DNA from: Halicephalobus mephisto
Lineage: Eukaryota; Nematoda; Chromadorea; Rhabditida; Panagrolaimidae
NCBI GenBank assembly: GCA_009193035.1
Contig: SWDT01000025.1
Location: 124,001-188,000 of the forward strand
Direction: 5' to 3'
Length of the DNA: 64,000 nucleotides
Part shown: piece after piece, positions 10,101 to 21,300 of the stretch
Position numbering within the stretch: the stretch's first letter is position 1
Layout: each line of letters starts with the position of its first letter
The notes under the pieces: model-generated
Told to the model about the DNA's origin: nothing
The model's database searches: none
What the model saw: only the letters and a program-made list of their open reading frames with translations
Position numbers and translations under genes: made by a program

Positions 10101-13100
10101 ATTGTTGATTTCTTCTTTTCAACAACACTCTTCTTTTTTATTTCTGCAGAATTAAGAGTAGCATCTCCCATTCTAGGTGGCGGAGGAAGTGGCTTTGCTG
10201 GTGGTGGTGGAGTTCCTTCAGTCAAGTTTCCAGCTAGAGTATGCATAATCAACGTATAATCAAGTTGAGACATATTGACATCAATTACCGGAAGATATGC
10301 TTTCACTGTCAACTCTGGAAGATCCTTAATATGTTGGAAATTCAAGTTTCGGAAAACAGATAGAGTAAAACTCATCGGCTTAAGAATCTGACAACTAGCA
10401 GTAACCTTTTCATTGTGACCTTGATCCAGAATCCCTGTACTAACATGAACATCCTTCAGCTGAATTGTCAATTCATCAATGAGAGCACGACCAGACTTGT
10501 TGAAATTATTCTTCAAATACAAATGACCAAGATCAACAAGAATTATCTCATTCGATGTAGAAATTCTCGGAACAATAATAGCTGGAGCAGCAAGTTCAAT
10601 ATCCAAGAAAAGTCGTGGAGGAGCTTCAATTAACACTTGCTTAACATTCTGAGCAGCTTCAGTAGCCCTTTCAGCAGCAATCGCCTGAGCTTGGGCAGCA
10701 GCCTGAGCAGCTTCAGCTTGGAAAGGACTAACCCAATTCAACATCCGATTGACCCATACATTCAAAAACACAAATCTCAATTGAGCAAATTTGATTTTAA
10801 CAGCCATATCAACATCAGAAAGTGACATTCTCTTCTTTTCCTCCTCTGTTCTATTATACTGAGTAAATTCAAGATGGAACATTTCCTGTTTTCCAGCAAC
10901 CGAAAGGAGATACTTATGAAGAGCACCTTCAGTAACATCCTTCATAACAATAGCCTTCAACGCAGCTGTGGCAAACAACGTCTTCGGTTTCATTGTCACA
11001 GTAGTAGTGATTTGTTTAATCTCAAAGCTAGTATCCGCCCTCTCAACACCCATCACCACACTAAGAGCGTGGATTTTCATATCAACATGCATATCAATAA
11101 CTCGACTTTGATCAAATTCATCCTTGACTCGTTTTTTAGGGTTGATGATTCTTGTTTTTTTATCATGAGAAGTAAATGAATGAAGGCTGGCAATACTTTG
11201 ACTAATACGTCTACTAAGCTTCCGACCTAATTGTTCACCAGCATCTAAATAATCCGTAGTTGGAGCTGCTTGCTTCACCTTCTCCATTTCTTTTTGCAAT
11301 TTCTCAAAGAATGTCTTGACTTCAATAAGAGCTTTCTAAAACAATACTTTACATATTTACCTTAATAAAAAATCCAACCTGATGCAGATTCAAATTAAGT
11401 TTCTTAAATTCAAAATCAATAGCTTGTTTAGTGTAGTTATACTGAGTAGCAAAGAATGGAGATTTCTCATCAGCTTGAACAAACTTCATCGAAATCAAAT
11501 CCTCATCATCTTTCTTTGGATTGTCAATCAAGAATAACGTTTTCGATGGATCCAATAAGTCGTTGAACGCAGGTTTCTCAACCGTCAAACTTCCAAGTTG
11601 AATCATGGCCACCATGTCGAAACTTCTCATTTGAAAATGAACACCAAATCGTTGAAGGTTAACAATCAGAACAACTTTATCACCTTCACTAGTGGCCAAA
11701 CTGATCTGTTTCAATCTTAAATTGACATCAACCATCACTTGTTGTTCCCGTACCGTCTTCTTTTCCAATTCATCATCTCTTTCTGATTCTACTTCGGTGT
11801 TGTCAGATTCCTCTTCGATTTCACTAACTTCCATAATTGTCTTAATCTTAGCTCTTTCACGAGCATTTGGAACAGGCAACGTAACATCCACATCAACCAC
11901 AGGCTGTGGTTCCGAAGCAGGGAATGGAACACTAGTCATAAGTTTCATCAATCCAATCAATCGAGCATCAGAAAGATTAATAATGATATCTGGCAAATCT
12001 CCAAACATCTTGATTTTCGGCATATTAAGGTCATCAATGGATGATTTGTGAAGAGCAATATCTAATCCAGTGGGTTTCAGGACATGGTAAGGAGATTCAG
12101 GATCCGTTTTCGCCGACAAAGCTTTGGAGAAATCATCAGCAAAGATAACATGCATATCAGAAAGCTTAATCTGGAACTTATCATAAGCAGCCATTACAAC
12201 TTTCCGATAACGTTCATCCTCAATATCCTTGTAAGCTTCAGGATCAGCTACATCCGTTGTTTCAATAGACAACAATCCAAGTTCAGCTATCATTGTCGGC
12301 TTATGTTCATCAAAGACTCCAGATTCCGTCAACACAATAGTCGCTGGATCAATCTTAATATCAACTTTGAGTTTAGCCTTCTTATCAACCATGTACTGCA
12401 AACCAGTAGCAGATCTTGCTTTAACATCTTCAAATTTCTGAAAAGCAGCAGCTGTCAATTGCTTCAACAAAACATCTTCTGGAGGTTTGAACACATCAGC
12501 AGCAGCATTAACAGCCGGAGCATGGTATTTCAACAAGACTGGTCGAATGATCAAAGAAACCAATTGGTCAAAATCGGCTTCAATAGGATTCGTTTCAACT
12601 TCCATGTCAAGCCAATTTTGATCAGGTTCAAGTGATGTTGTCAACATTGGTTGTCCACAACCGTTCATCGAAACTTTTTTTACAGCCGATTTTAAGCTAA
12701 AAAATTAAATATAAATGAACCAATCAATTACCACTTACTGAATCGCACTTGCTGATGGTCTCTGTTCAACATTTAGAGAAATTCCAGAGAACTCAAGTTC
12801 AACAGCATTCTCCACAACAACCCCTATTGTACCTAATTTCAAAGAAATCAAATTCTCAACAAACGTCTTTGGATAATCCGTAGAAGGCATATTCTCCTGA
12901 TAGTCAATAGCATCAAAAAGTTTTTGTTTCTCTTCCGGAGTTATTTCTTTTTGGAATTTGTCTATTAATTGTTCTTCATGTTTTTCTTCTTTTTTCTGAG
13001 AACCACTAGACCACCAACTCTTCATCCAAGAACCCCATCCTTGGTCTTGATCTTCTAATCTTTTCAATCCTCGTTTATCAATTTCCATTTCTGCTTGTTG

Positions 13101-14394
13101 TCTGGCTACATTCAAATTAAACAGATCTAGTTCTTTTTCCGCTCTCGCAATTAGATCCGCAACTTGACCGTTCAAGTTTTTCTCCGTTTGTTTCGTGATC
13201 CAAGCATCCCTATAATCACGGACTAACTGTCGATGATTCTTCATTCGCTTCCATGACCAGTTTCTCCTTCTTCTACGAACATTTTCTTCCAGAATGCAGT
13301 TATAAGCAAAGTGCCACCAAGTTTTGTAGTGCTCTTTATAATTGACTAAACTTGGTCGATACTTCAAATATCGTCCAGCAAGCCCAAATCTTTCTTGTGC
13401 TTCCAAAAGCAATAGAAGGTCTTGGTATTGAAACTTGCCCATGAATAGTCCAATGTTAGGAATATCCACTTGCAGATCAATCTTCGGAGTATCAAAATCA
13501 GAAGCTTCCGGTTTCTGATTCAATGCCAGTTTGGCTTCAATTGTAATCGGTTCAAGAACTAAAGAAAACTCAATAATATTGTGGAAGTAAAAGTAGAAAA
13601 CTTACTGTATTTGTAGTCCTTTGGCTTGTGCTTCTGATTAGCAATGGAGTCCTTCAAAGCAGTTCTGATTTCATCATTAGTTTTCATGTCGGAATAAAAC
13701 TCGCAATCAGAATTCCAGTAAATGGCAAGATTCTGCATCGAAACCAACTTGTGGAAAATTTTAACAGTTTCTTTTAAAATCATAGGTTTCCAATTCTCAT
13801 CTGTCGTCTGGAAGTCGAGTTCGTCCAGAGTAATACCCGCAGCAAATGGTCGTTGTCTGTTGCTGAATTTGTCCTCGAATCTGACATGAATGTTTTTGAT
13901 CTTAATTTGCAAGTTCTTGATAACTTGGGCAATCATTTTTTCAGTAAAAGTATCGGCAGCTGGGTCTTTTGGTTTTCTTCTGTTTTTCCTGTTTTCTTCC
14001 AATCTAGCGAGGGCCTTCTGTTTTGTATCCTGCATATTCTTCTGCGTTTTTTCCTCATTGTAAGTGACTCCCTTGTTCGGGACGACGATAAGATAAAGTC
14101 CTTCAATGTTGGCAATGACAGGCTCGGTGTAGAGGTTCTTCCAGGGAATCTTCAGGACGAGACTACTGAGAAATCCAAACTTTAACTTGACAGGTAAATC
14201 TAATTCATCTAAGGCTGTCTCCTTGACTTCTAGGTTGTTCAATTTAACATCGCCTAAAGTGAATCGTTCAATACGAAAAATAAAATAAACCAACCTCCCC
14301 AAATCCCGATATTCAACTGAGAAGCATCAAGGTTATCCACAAAGTCACCCAAGAATCGGTTCAGGAGATCAGCAACAAGAGTTTCGAAAACCAT
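4117..14394 (-). CDS. vps-13: VPS13-family bridge-like lipid transfer protein (VPS13A/C/D type)
   Basis: Ten exons on the minus strand join in frame: 14394-14295, 14253-13606, 13558-12739, 12696-11379, 11335-7571, 7526-7425, 7278-7204, 7067-6600, 6555-5017 and 4974-4117, for 3230 residues (human VPS13A 3174). VPS13 proteins are long hydrophobic grooves that move phospholipids between membranes at ER contact sites. The chorein N-terminus is plain ([40 protein letters not shown]-like VIKNLQIK). Exon 5 carries a proline run near [12 protein letters not shown] and then the VAB-type repeats. The SHR-binding/APT1 region starts at [11 protein letters not shown], and [26 protein letters not shown] and [16 protein letters not shown] belong to the conserved C-terminal ATG2-C/DH-like part. 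Residues 2252-2276 come from a 75-nt exon that looks like a cassette. All introns are 41-47 nt except the two around that exon (146 and 136 nt). Confidence 0.95.
7204..7278 (-). other. 75-nt candidate cassette exon of vps-13
   Basis: It begins after TTTTTTTAG, ends before GTCTGG and is exactly 25 codons, phase 0 on both sides, so skipping keeps the frame. Read in the vps-13 frame it gives a Ser/Arg/Cys-rich insert ([17 protein letters not shown]) between the LRYM and PEFCLRHE segments. The flanking introns are three times longer than every other intron of the gene. A second frame of the same exon is also open ([17 protein letters not shown]), but it does not fit the flanking phases. Confidence 0.5.
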
Positions 14395-14403
14395 TCTCGT
14401 TCA

Positions 14404-14406
14404 CTG
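14404..14406 (-). promoter_or_regulatory. Probable trans-splice acceptor of vps-13
   Basis: On the minus strand, GTTTTCAG ends 9 nt before the ATG at 14394. This is a strong worm acceptor directly in front of the start codon with no obvious partner exon. It supports the chosen start and suggests spliced-leader addition. Confidence 0.5.
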
Positions 14407-15228
14407 AAAACAAAGGTTGAAATAGGAACACCTGCAACAGGCGGAAACGTGAACGCGCCTAACGAAATAAAAAATTTTTCGACTAAAAACGATTTTCTAC
14501 TGAAAAAATGACTCAACAGACATGAAAAAGCAAAAGTTCTCCTGATCGGCGTTCCATTCGAATAAATGACAAGTTTGAGGATAAGGATGTTCTCATTGAT
14601 CAATCAAGAAAGGGTTTAGGACAAAGTAAAAAATTATACAACTCAATCTAAAAACGTCCAAAAATACATGTCATCAAAGAATAGGAGCACCATCAAGGAC
14701 AGAGGTTACCCGCGCAAAAATAAAACATAAAATCGAAATTTAAACTCGAAAATTGAAATAAACGAATGAAAAAAATAAAAATAACCACGTTGGAAAACAA
14801 TCGTTTTAAGACTAAATATCATCATAACCAGTCCCAAGATCACTTTTTCCATGACTTCCCGTGATTCAGAATGGTAAACATGTCTAACAGTGAAAAAATC
14901 AAAACAATCAAAGCCAAATAAATTTTTTTCGATCAAATCCCACTTCCAAACATATCAAGTTTAAATTTTACCAGTTTCTACATAAAATTCAACCAAATTT
15001 TCCAGAAAAAACAAATTATTTCCAAAATTTCCCAAGTTGGTTGTTTTTTGCTTGTTTGTCTCAAGCAAAAAAGAGGAATGTGTGTCCGCTGCCTGAAAAC
15101 ACCAGTCCGAGTCAGTCAGGGTGGCGATAAACAGAGAGGCACACTTACTCTTTCACGTCCAGCAACAAACAAAACGTTGAAACCTATTGACACCCGTTGT
15201 GATTAAAGCATAGTAATCATTAGACAAT

Positions 15229-15650
15229 AGTGAATTGATATATGAAACTACTTGGGAAATTAATAAAATCGCAGATAAATAATTTTTTTGGGAGTTTATT
15301 GAAATTAAATACTAATTTTTATGTTCAGAAAAAAATTACTGATATTTGATATGGTTAAGGAAGATTAATAACCAGATAATAGTGAATTGATATATGAAAC
15401 TACTTGGGAAATTAATAAAATCGCAGATAAATAAGTTTTTTGAGAGTTTATTGAAATTAAATACTGATTTTTATGTTTAGGAAAAAATTACTGATATTTG
15501 ATATGGTTAAGGAAGATTAATAATCAGATAATAGTAAATTGATATATGAAACTACTCAAGAAATTAATAAAATCGCAGATAAATAAGTTTTTTGAGAGTT
15601 TATTGAAATTAAATACTGATTTTTACGTTCAGAAAAAAGAAACAGTGAAG
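15229..15650. repeat. 152-bp tandem repeat, about 2.7 copies
   Basis: The phrase AGTGAATTGATATATGAAAC recurs at 15229, 15381 and (with one change) 15533, a constant spacing of 152 bp. The sequence between is nearly identical (AATAAAATCGCAGATAAATAA, then TGATATTTGATATGGTTAAGG). A fourth, decayed copy follows to about 15,850. No coding potential. Confidence 0.9.
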
Positions 15651-16019
15651 GTTATTGATATTCGTTGTGATCAGAACAGTAATAGGAAATAGTTGATATA
15701 TGAAACTAAGGGAATTACTAGAAATAAATATATGTTTAAAAATGATGGGATTCATTTAAATTAAATTTTGGTTTTGTATTTATTAACAAACAAAATATTT
15801 AAATTTATTGACACCCACTGGGATTAAAAAGGATTAACGATTAAATAACATTAAATCACTGTATGAAACTAGAAAATTTTAAAAATTAACGTTTTTAAAA
15901 ATTACGAAATTTATTTAAAACAAGTTATTAATTTCATATTTACTAACAAACGAAATAAAAAAACTTATTGGAACAAATTATGTTTAAAAGATGGTGATTA
16001 TTAAGTAATTGTATAAAAT

Positions 16020-16390
16020 TAATAAGAAATTACATAAAATTATTTAAAAAAAATATAAAATCAATAAAAATTATATATAATTACTTTAAAAATCGATATA
16101 AAATTAATGAAAATTACATAAAATTATTTTTAAAAAATATAAAATTTATAAAAATTATATAAAATTATTTCAAAAAACATAAGATTAATAAGAAATTACA
16201 TAAAATTATTTAAAAAATCGATATAAAATTAATAAAAATTAATAAAAATTAATGAAAATTATATAAAATTATTTTTAAAATTACATAAAATTAATAAAAA
16301 TTATATAAAATTATTTCAAAAATCGATATAAAATTAATGAAAATTACATAAAATTATTTTTAAAATTATATAAAACTATTAAAAATTACC
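16020..16390. repeat. AT minisatellite of ATAAAATTA(A/T) phrases
   Basis: Dense repetition of TATAAAATTAATAAAAATTA and ATAAAATTATTT(A/T)AAA with irregular period of 30-60 bp. Low-complexity intergenic DNA with nothing else visible. Confidence 0.75.
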
Positions 16391-16680
16391 GATTAACATG
16401 TTTTTTCATACATGTGGTTTGTTTAAAATCAACGATTGGATCTACGTCAAAGAATAAACAAAAATTGAAACATACTGACATCTGTCGCGATTAAAACACA
16501 TTAATCGTTCGATAATTGTTTACCGATGATAAAAAACAAAATTGTCAATTTTGAATTTGAAAATTGGTGTTAAAAAATCGAAAATTCTGATAAGGAAGAT
16601 AAATCTTTCAAAAATTAATTTAAAAATAACGGTTCCTAGGAACTTTGATGACAACTAAAGGAACTTGTCTAAAGTATATA

Positions 16681-16979
16681 AAGCTTACAGAGGAAGGGGG
16701 ATCTCAGAAAAGTGTAATGTAAGGTTTACAGAGGAAGGGGGATCTCAGAAAAGTGTAATGTAAGGTTTACAGAGGGAGGGGGATCTCAGAAAAGTGCCAT
16801 ATAAGCCTTACAGAGGGAGAGAGGGGTCCCAGAAAAGTGTCATATAAGGCTTACAGGAGTAGAAGGATACCAGAAAAGTGTAATGTAAGGCTTATAGGAG
16901 GAGAGGGGTCCCAGAAAAGTGCCATGTAAGGTTTACAGGAGGAGAAGGATCTCAGAAAAGTGTCATATAAGCCTTACAT
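16681..16979. repeat. 41-bp purine-rich minisatellite, seven copies
   Basis: Seven consecutive units of 40-43 bp each start AAG(G/C)(C/T)TTACAG, pass through a GA/GG-rich block and (T/C)CAGAAAAGTG, and end (T/C)(A/C)AT(G/A)T. Units differ by a few bases and a 2-bp GA insertion. The G/A richness stands out against the AT-rich surroundings. Confidence 0.92.
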
Positions 16980-17200
16980 ATTGTAGACAAGCTCCCTAAT
17001 TCTTTAACACGTAAACGACAGTCCTTCTTGTTCGAAAAATCACCTTTGAAAAGAGTTAATTTTTTATATACCTTTTTAGGGACACTATTGCCATGTCATA
17101 TTGTTCTAAAAAAAGTGATTTTTTGCATAATTTTCATGCAAATTTTGACCCGAGGGATCAAACCTGTGAGACACGGACTCCATGTCCCATTGTCGTTCAG

Positions 17201-17336
17201 TTGCTGACACGTTGCGGACAATCTATGTTCTTGGAAGTTGTGTACCATAGATCCAAAATGATATATTTTTTCTTTTTTTCTTTGGCCCAAATCCGTCAAT
17301 ATTTAGCTCAATCTAGAGGTATTTGTTAATTACAAA
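17201..17336 (-). repeat. Dispersed repeat, inverted copy of the core of the 35-36 kb foldback element
   Basis: The reverse complement matches about 35795-35925 at roughly 90% by eye (CTCTAGATTGAG, ATATTGACGGATTTGGGCC, GGATCTATGGTACACAA, CCAAGAACATA). Nearby, ACACGTTGCGGACAAT (17207) is repeated in inverted form at about 17428 (ATTGTCCGCAATGTG), so this copy may be part of its own small foldback. Confidence 0.85.
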
Positions 17337-17570
17337 AACTGAAAAAGTCTAAAATCGAAAAAATAAATCTGTTACGAAATATTATATATCGCATCCAGAG
17401 GTCGTGTACCACACATGACTCACATTGTCCGCAATGTGTTAATAAAACGCTATTCGTCGGGGAATAATCTCCTTAGGAAAGTGATAAATTACACAAAAAT
17501 CAAAAATATAAAGTCCTTCAAAAACCAAAAAATTTCTATCAATTTATACATTCAAGAATATCTAAGCGTA

Positions 17571-18055
17571 ATCGATAGCAGAGTTGTAATCCAAAAAAGT
17601 CGATTCCAATTGAGCACAACTAATATTTTTATACTTTTTTAATCGCAGAAAAAAATGATTCAAATATGTCGGTTGTGGTTAATAAAAATCGACTTTTGTT
17701 GGGTTACAATCCTGCTATCGATTGTGCTCAACCAGAATTCAGTATATGATGGACAAAGTTAAGTATTCTTACTTGTCAATTGGGTTGTTACAAATAATTC
17801 CACAATACTCGTATGATCGATAGCATGATTGTACTTCAACGAAAGCTGATTCCAATTGAGCACAACTGACATGTTTATACTTTTTTTAATCGCAGAAAAA
17901 AATGACTCAAATATGTTAGTTGTGGTTAATAAAAATCGAGTTTTGTTGGGTTACAATCCTGCTATCGATTGTGCTCAACTACAATTCAGTATATGATGGA
18001 CAAAGTTAAGTATTCTTACTTATTGATTGGGTTGTTACAAGTAATTCCACAGTAT
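17571..18055. repeat. Two tandem copies (about 243 bp) of a hairpin-forming element
   Basis: Each copy has an inverted repeat of about 32 bp. The left arm begins CGATAGCAGAGTTGTAATCC (17573) and the right arm ends GGTTACAATCCTGCTATCG (to 17720), around a core of about 80 bp. The copies start near 17573 and 17816. They share AATTGAGCACAACT, AATCGCAGAAAAAAATGA and CAGTATATGATGGACAAAG. It looks like a MITE that was then tandemly duplicated. Confidence 0.85.
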
Positions 18056-18233
18056 CTGTGTACGAGAGCACATTCTTATGTAGATTTTTGTAAAAAAATT
18101 CCAAATCCAACAAAAGTGGACATAATAATAAACACGAAATAAACCTCATTTTATTATATTCGTATTTTTTATTGTAAAAAACAAAAAAAATTATTTGTTT
18201 CAAAGGCTTCGTTAGTAATTTACATTAAATTCC

Positions 18234-18239
18234 TTTATT
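18234..18239 (-). terminator. Polyadenylation signal of the sol-1-like gene
   Basis: AATAAA on the minus strand (TTTATT on plus), 138 nt after the TGA stop and 15 nt after the second in-frame stop (TAG at 18256-18254). Confidence 0.6.
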
Positions 18240-18253
18240 AATTTCTAAAATAA

Positions 18254-18376
18254 CTAAAATTGAGCAGAATAAAAACGAAATTTGTCAGAAAACGCAGAAC
18301 AACGATCTAACGCATCAAATTCGAAGGTGATTTTCCTTCGACGGATTCTGATGACCCCGTTGATTCTGTTCATTGA
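18254..18376 (-). other. In-frame open extension after the sol-1-like TGA stop
   Basis: After the TGA at 18379-18377 the same frame stays open for 40 codons to a TAG. It starts SMNRINGVIRIRRRKITFEF, basic just after the predicted membrane segment. It may be chance, a readthrough tail, or coding in an alternative splice form. Confidence 0.3.
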
Positions 18377-21300
18377 TCACTTTGAGGATTCCATTATCCG
18401 GAGAACCAGGAACAATAAAAATAAGAAATTTTTGAATTGAGGTGTTCTTCCTGAGCTCGTCGCCAACTTGACATGGTTACTCTGTCGGGATTCTGAAGAA
18501 TAAAATTATATCATTAATGTTCACTCTCAGATATGACTGGGGTTTAGCGTTTTTGTCTTCTAGGTCTTAGACATACATATACACTAGAATACAACAACAA
18601 TAACTACACATAAAAAAGTGTAACTTTTAGCTTTGTAACAATTGCGAAATGTAACAAAATCGTCACATTTTTTATGAATATTTGATATTTATGACAAAAA
18701 TGTAACAAAATCGTCATATTTTTTGTGAATATTTGATATTTATGACGAAAATTGTAACAAAATCGTCACATTTTTATGAATACTTGATATTTGTGACAAA
18801 AATGTAACAAAATCGTTATATTTTTTATGAATATTTGATATTTATGACGAAAATTGTAACATAATAGTGACGATTTGTATTTGTTACTGACTCAAAAGTT
18901 ATAATTTTTGTAAATAATAGAACTGGAACTGACTATCCTAGAGTGGGGGTAACTGGGGTTCAAATACCCCGGAATATATGCCCTTATTTGTGCTTTAATG
19001 ACACCATTATTTTCCAGCACGTACTAGTTCTCTAGAATTTACGCTTATTTCACTCGCTCCATGAACAAATGTAAAAATTTAAATAATAAATCCACTTATT
19101 CCAGGTGGTCTTTTGAGACGAGTTATATATGATTTTAAAACCTTCGAAATGTACATCCAGAATCTCTCGTCCGTTTCTGCCGACCGTTCTTCTGAAGTAA
19201 GATAATCGATGAAAACTATAAAACTTCGACATCTGAATTTCTACGTGTTTTCTTTTTCGAAAATCGACTGAATAATCATAATCAACTCCAAATTTACACT
19301 TAATTACAAAATAAATTACTCAAGTTTTTAAATTTAAAGCAAAAAACCAATGTACCGAAAAAATAAAAAAAATTTTTGAAATTTTATTTTTTAAATTATC
19401 TTATTTCAGAAAAACGATCGGCAGAAACGGACGAGAGATTCTGGATGTACATTTTGAAAGTTTTAAAATCATATATAACTCGTCTCAAAAAACTACCTAG
19501 AATACATTTATTTTCTTTGGACGGATTTTTTTCAACAATTTCAGATTTTTCCAAAAAATTAATATTGAATTCCAAAAACTTTCATGAAATCCTAAAAACT
19601 TCAAAATACCTTCCAAAAACTAGAAATTTATAAAATTCTCAAACATCGTAATTTTCTACTAGATTCTGAAAATTTCTAAGAAATTCAAAAATTTCAAAAA
19701 AAATTTAAAATTTCAAAAAATTTTAAAATTTCAGAAAATCCTAAAATTTCAAAAAATACCCACGTTGATCGACGAATTGATAGTGTCCATAGAACCCGGT
19801 TCCGTCGAAGATGTCATTAGTTCTGAACACCATCCGGAAGTAATTTGATTCACTCGCCATGGCTCCTGGAGGTCTGACAGGTCCACAGTATCTCCTGTTG
19901 GTTTTGTCCGTCGTTTTGTAGTTCGAAAAAAGAACAAAATCAGAATGAGTGGCGGCTTCACATTGTCCGAAACCTTCGATGTCGAAATACTCAAAGTGGA
20001 TAACCACGATCTGGCCGTCTATCCCGTGGAAGACGTACTCGCAGTCGAGGTTCCTGGGGTAGAATCCGGGATGATTGGGAGACCACAAATGTCCGTTTTT
20101 CTTTATCGTCGAATTGAACGAAAAAGTACAAGCTAAAAAAGTCCGAAAATATCACCTAATCAAAATAAAACTAATTTTAAAATTAAAAATTTTTAATAAA
20201 ATTATCTCGAAACGAATTTCCGACTTCATATATCAATTTTGAAAATTTCGACAAAATTCTAAAAATTTTAAAATAAAAGTAAAAAATGAAACTTTTTGAC
20301 GAAATTATTCGAAATAAATTTTCAACTTCATATATGAATTCCGAAAAATTAAAAAAAAAGAAGTTTTTCGAAGAAATTATTTCGAAATAAATTTTCAGAA
20401 TTTTTGATTTCATATATGAATTTCGAAAAATTAAAAAAAAAGAAACTTTTTGACGAAATTATCTCGAAATAAATTTTCAAAATGTTCGATTTCATATGAA
20501 TTTTGAAAATTTCGACGGAATTTTAGAAATTTTAATAAAAATTTTAAAAAATTACATTTAGTGGGATCTCTGATGGCTTCTTTTGGTTGATTTCCCCAAT
20601 CGGTCAGAAAATTGTACTCTATGATGAAACCGTAATCTTCGTCTGGATTTGTCGGTCTGATCCCGCCCATGGATTTTACCACGTAATCCAAAGTCAAAAT
20701 GTTCTTCGCGGACATCAAAGGCGGAGGAATTTCAGAACCGCAAAAATCAAAAATTTTCGACATTCTGGATCCGACAAGGACATGGGAAGATACGTGATCC
20801 ATTTCTTCGCATCTGAAAAAAAAATAAAATTATTTAAAAATAAAAAAATAAAATTATTTAAAAATAAAAAAAATAAAATTATTTAAAAATAAAAAACTTT
20901 CAAGGAACAATTTGGGAAATTTAAAAAATGAAAATATTTTAAAATTACGTGATTATTTCGTAATTGTTCATATATGGATTTTTTAAAAACTGTCTCGACG
21001 CGAATTTTCAGTTTTTAGAAAAAAGTTAAAAATTCCAATTTTGCGTTATTTCGTAATTAATTTTTTTGAATATATTGTTCAGACAGATTTTAACAATCCT
21101 AGACTAGGGTACATAGCCCTTTATTCATTTTTGAAAATCGGTAATTATATATGGAAATATTTAAATTAGAAATCCAATTAATATTAAATCACAAAAATAA
21201 CTGTACGAAAGTTGCTCCTCGTTTTTTTCAATTCTTCCTAATTTCAAAATTCATTTTTTTAGATTAATTTTTACCTAAAATATTAAATTAATTTAATTTT

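Larger units (their letters stand above)
14407..18253. other. Gene-free spacer between vps-13 and the sol-1-like gene
   Basis: No supported gene. The first 800 bp form the vps-13 5' flank. The rest is tandem arrays, listed separately, plus a copy of the repeat found in the 35-36 kb foldback. The longest open frames here are short and lie inside repeats. Confidence 0.6.

Noticed and set aside
11336..11360. A GTAAAT donor giving a 25-nt intron in vps-13
   Set aside because: 25 nt is too short for splicing. The GTTGGA donor at 11378 gives a 43-nt intron matching its neighbours.
17093..17329. A 78-codon plus-strand frame and a 67-codon minus-strand frame
   Set aside because: Both lie in the dispersed repeat shared with 35.8 kb, with no domain, splice context or start support.
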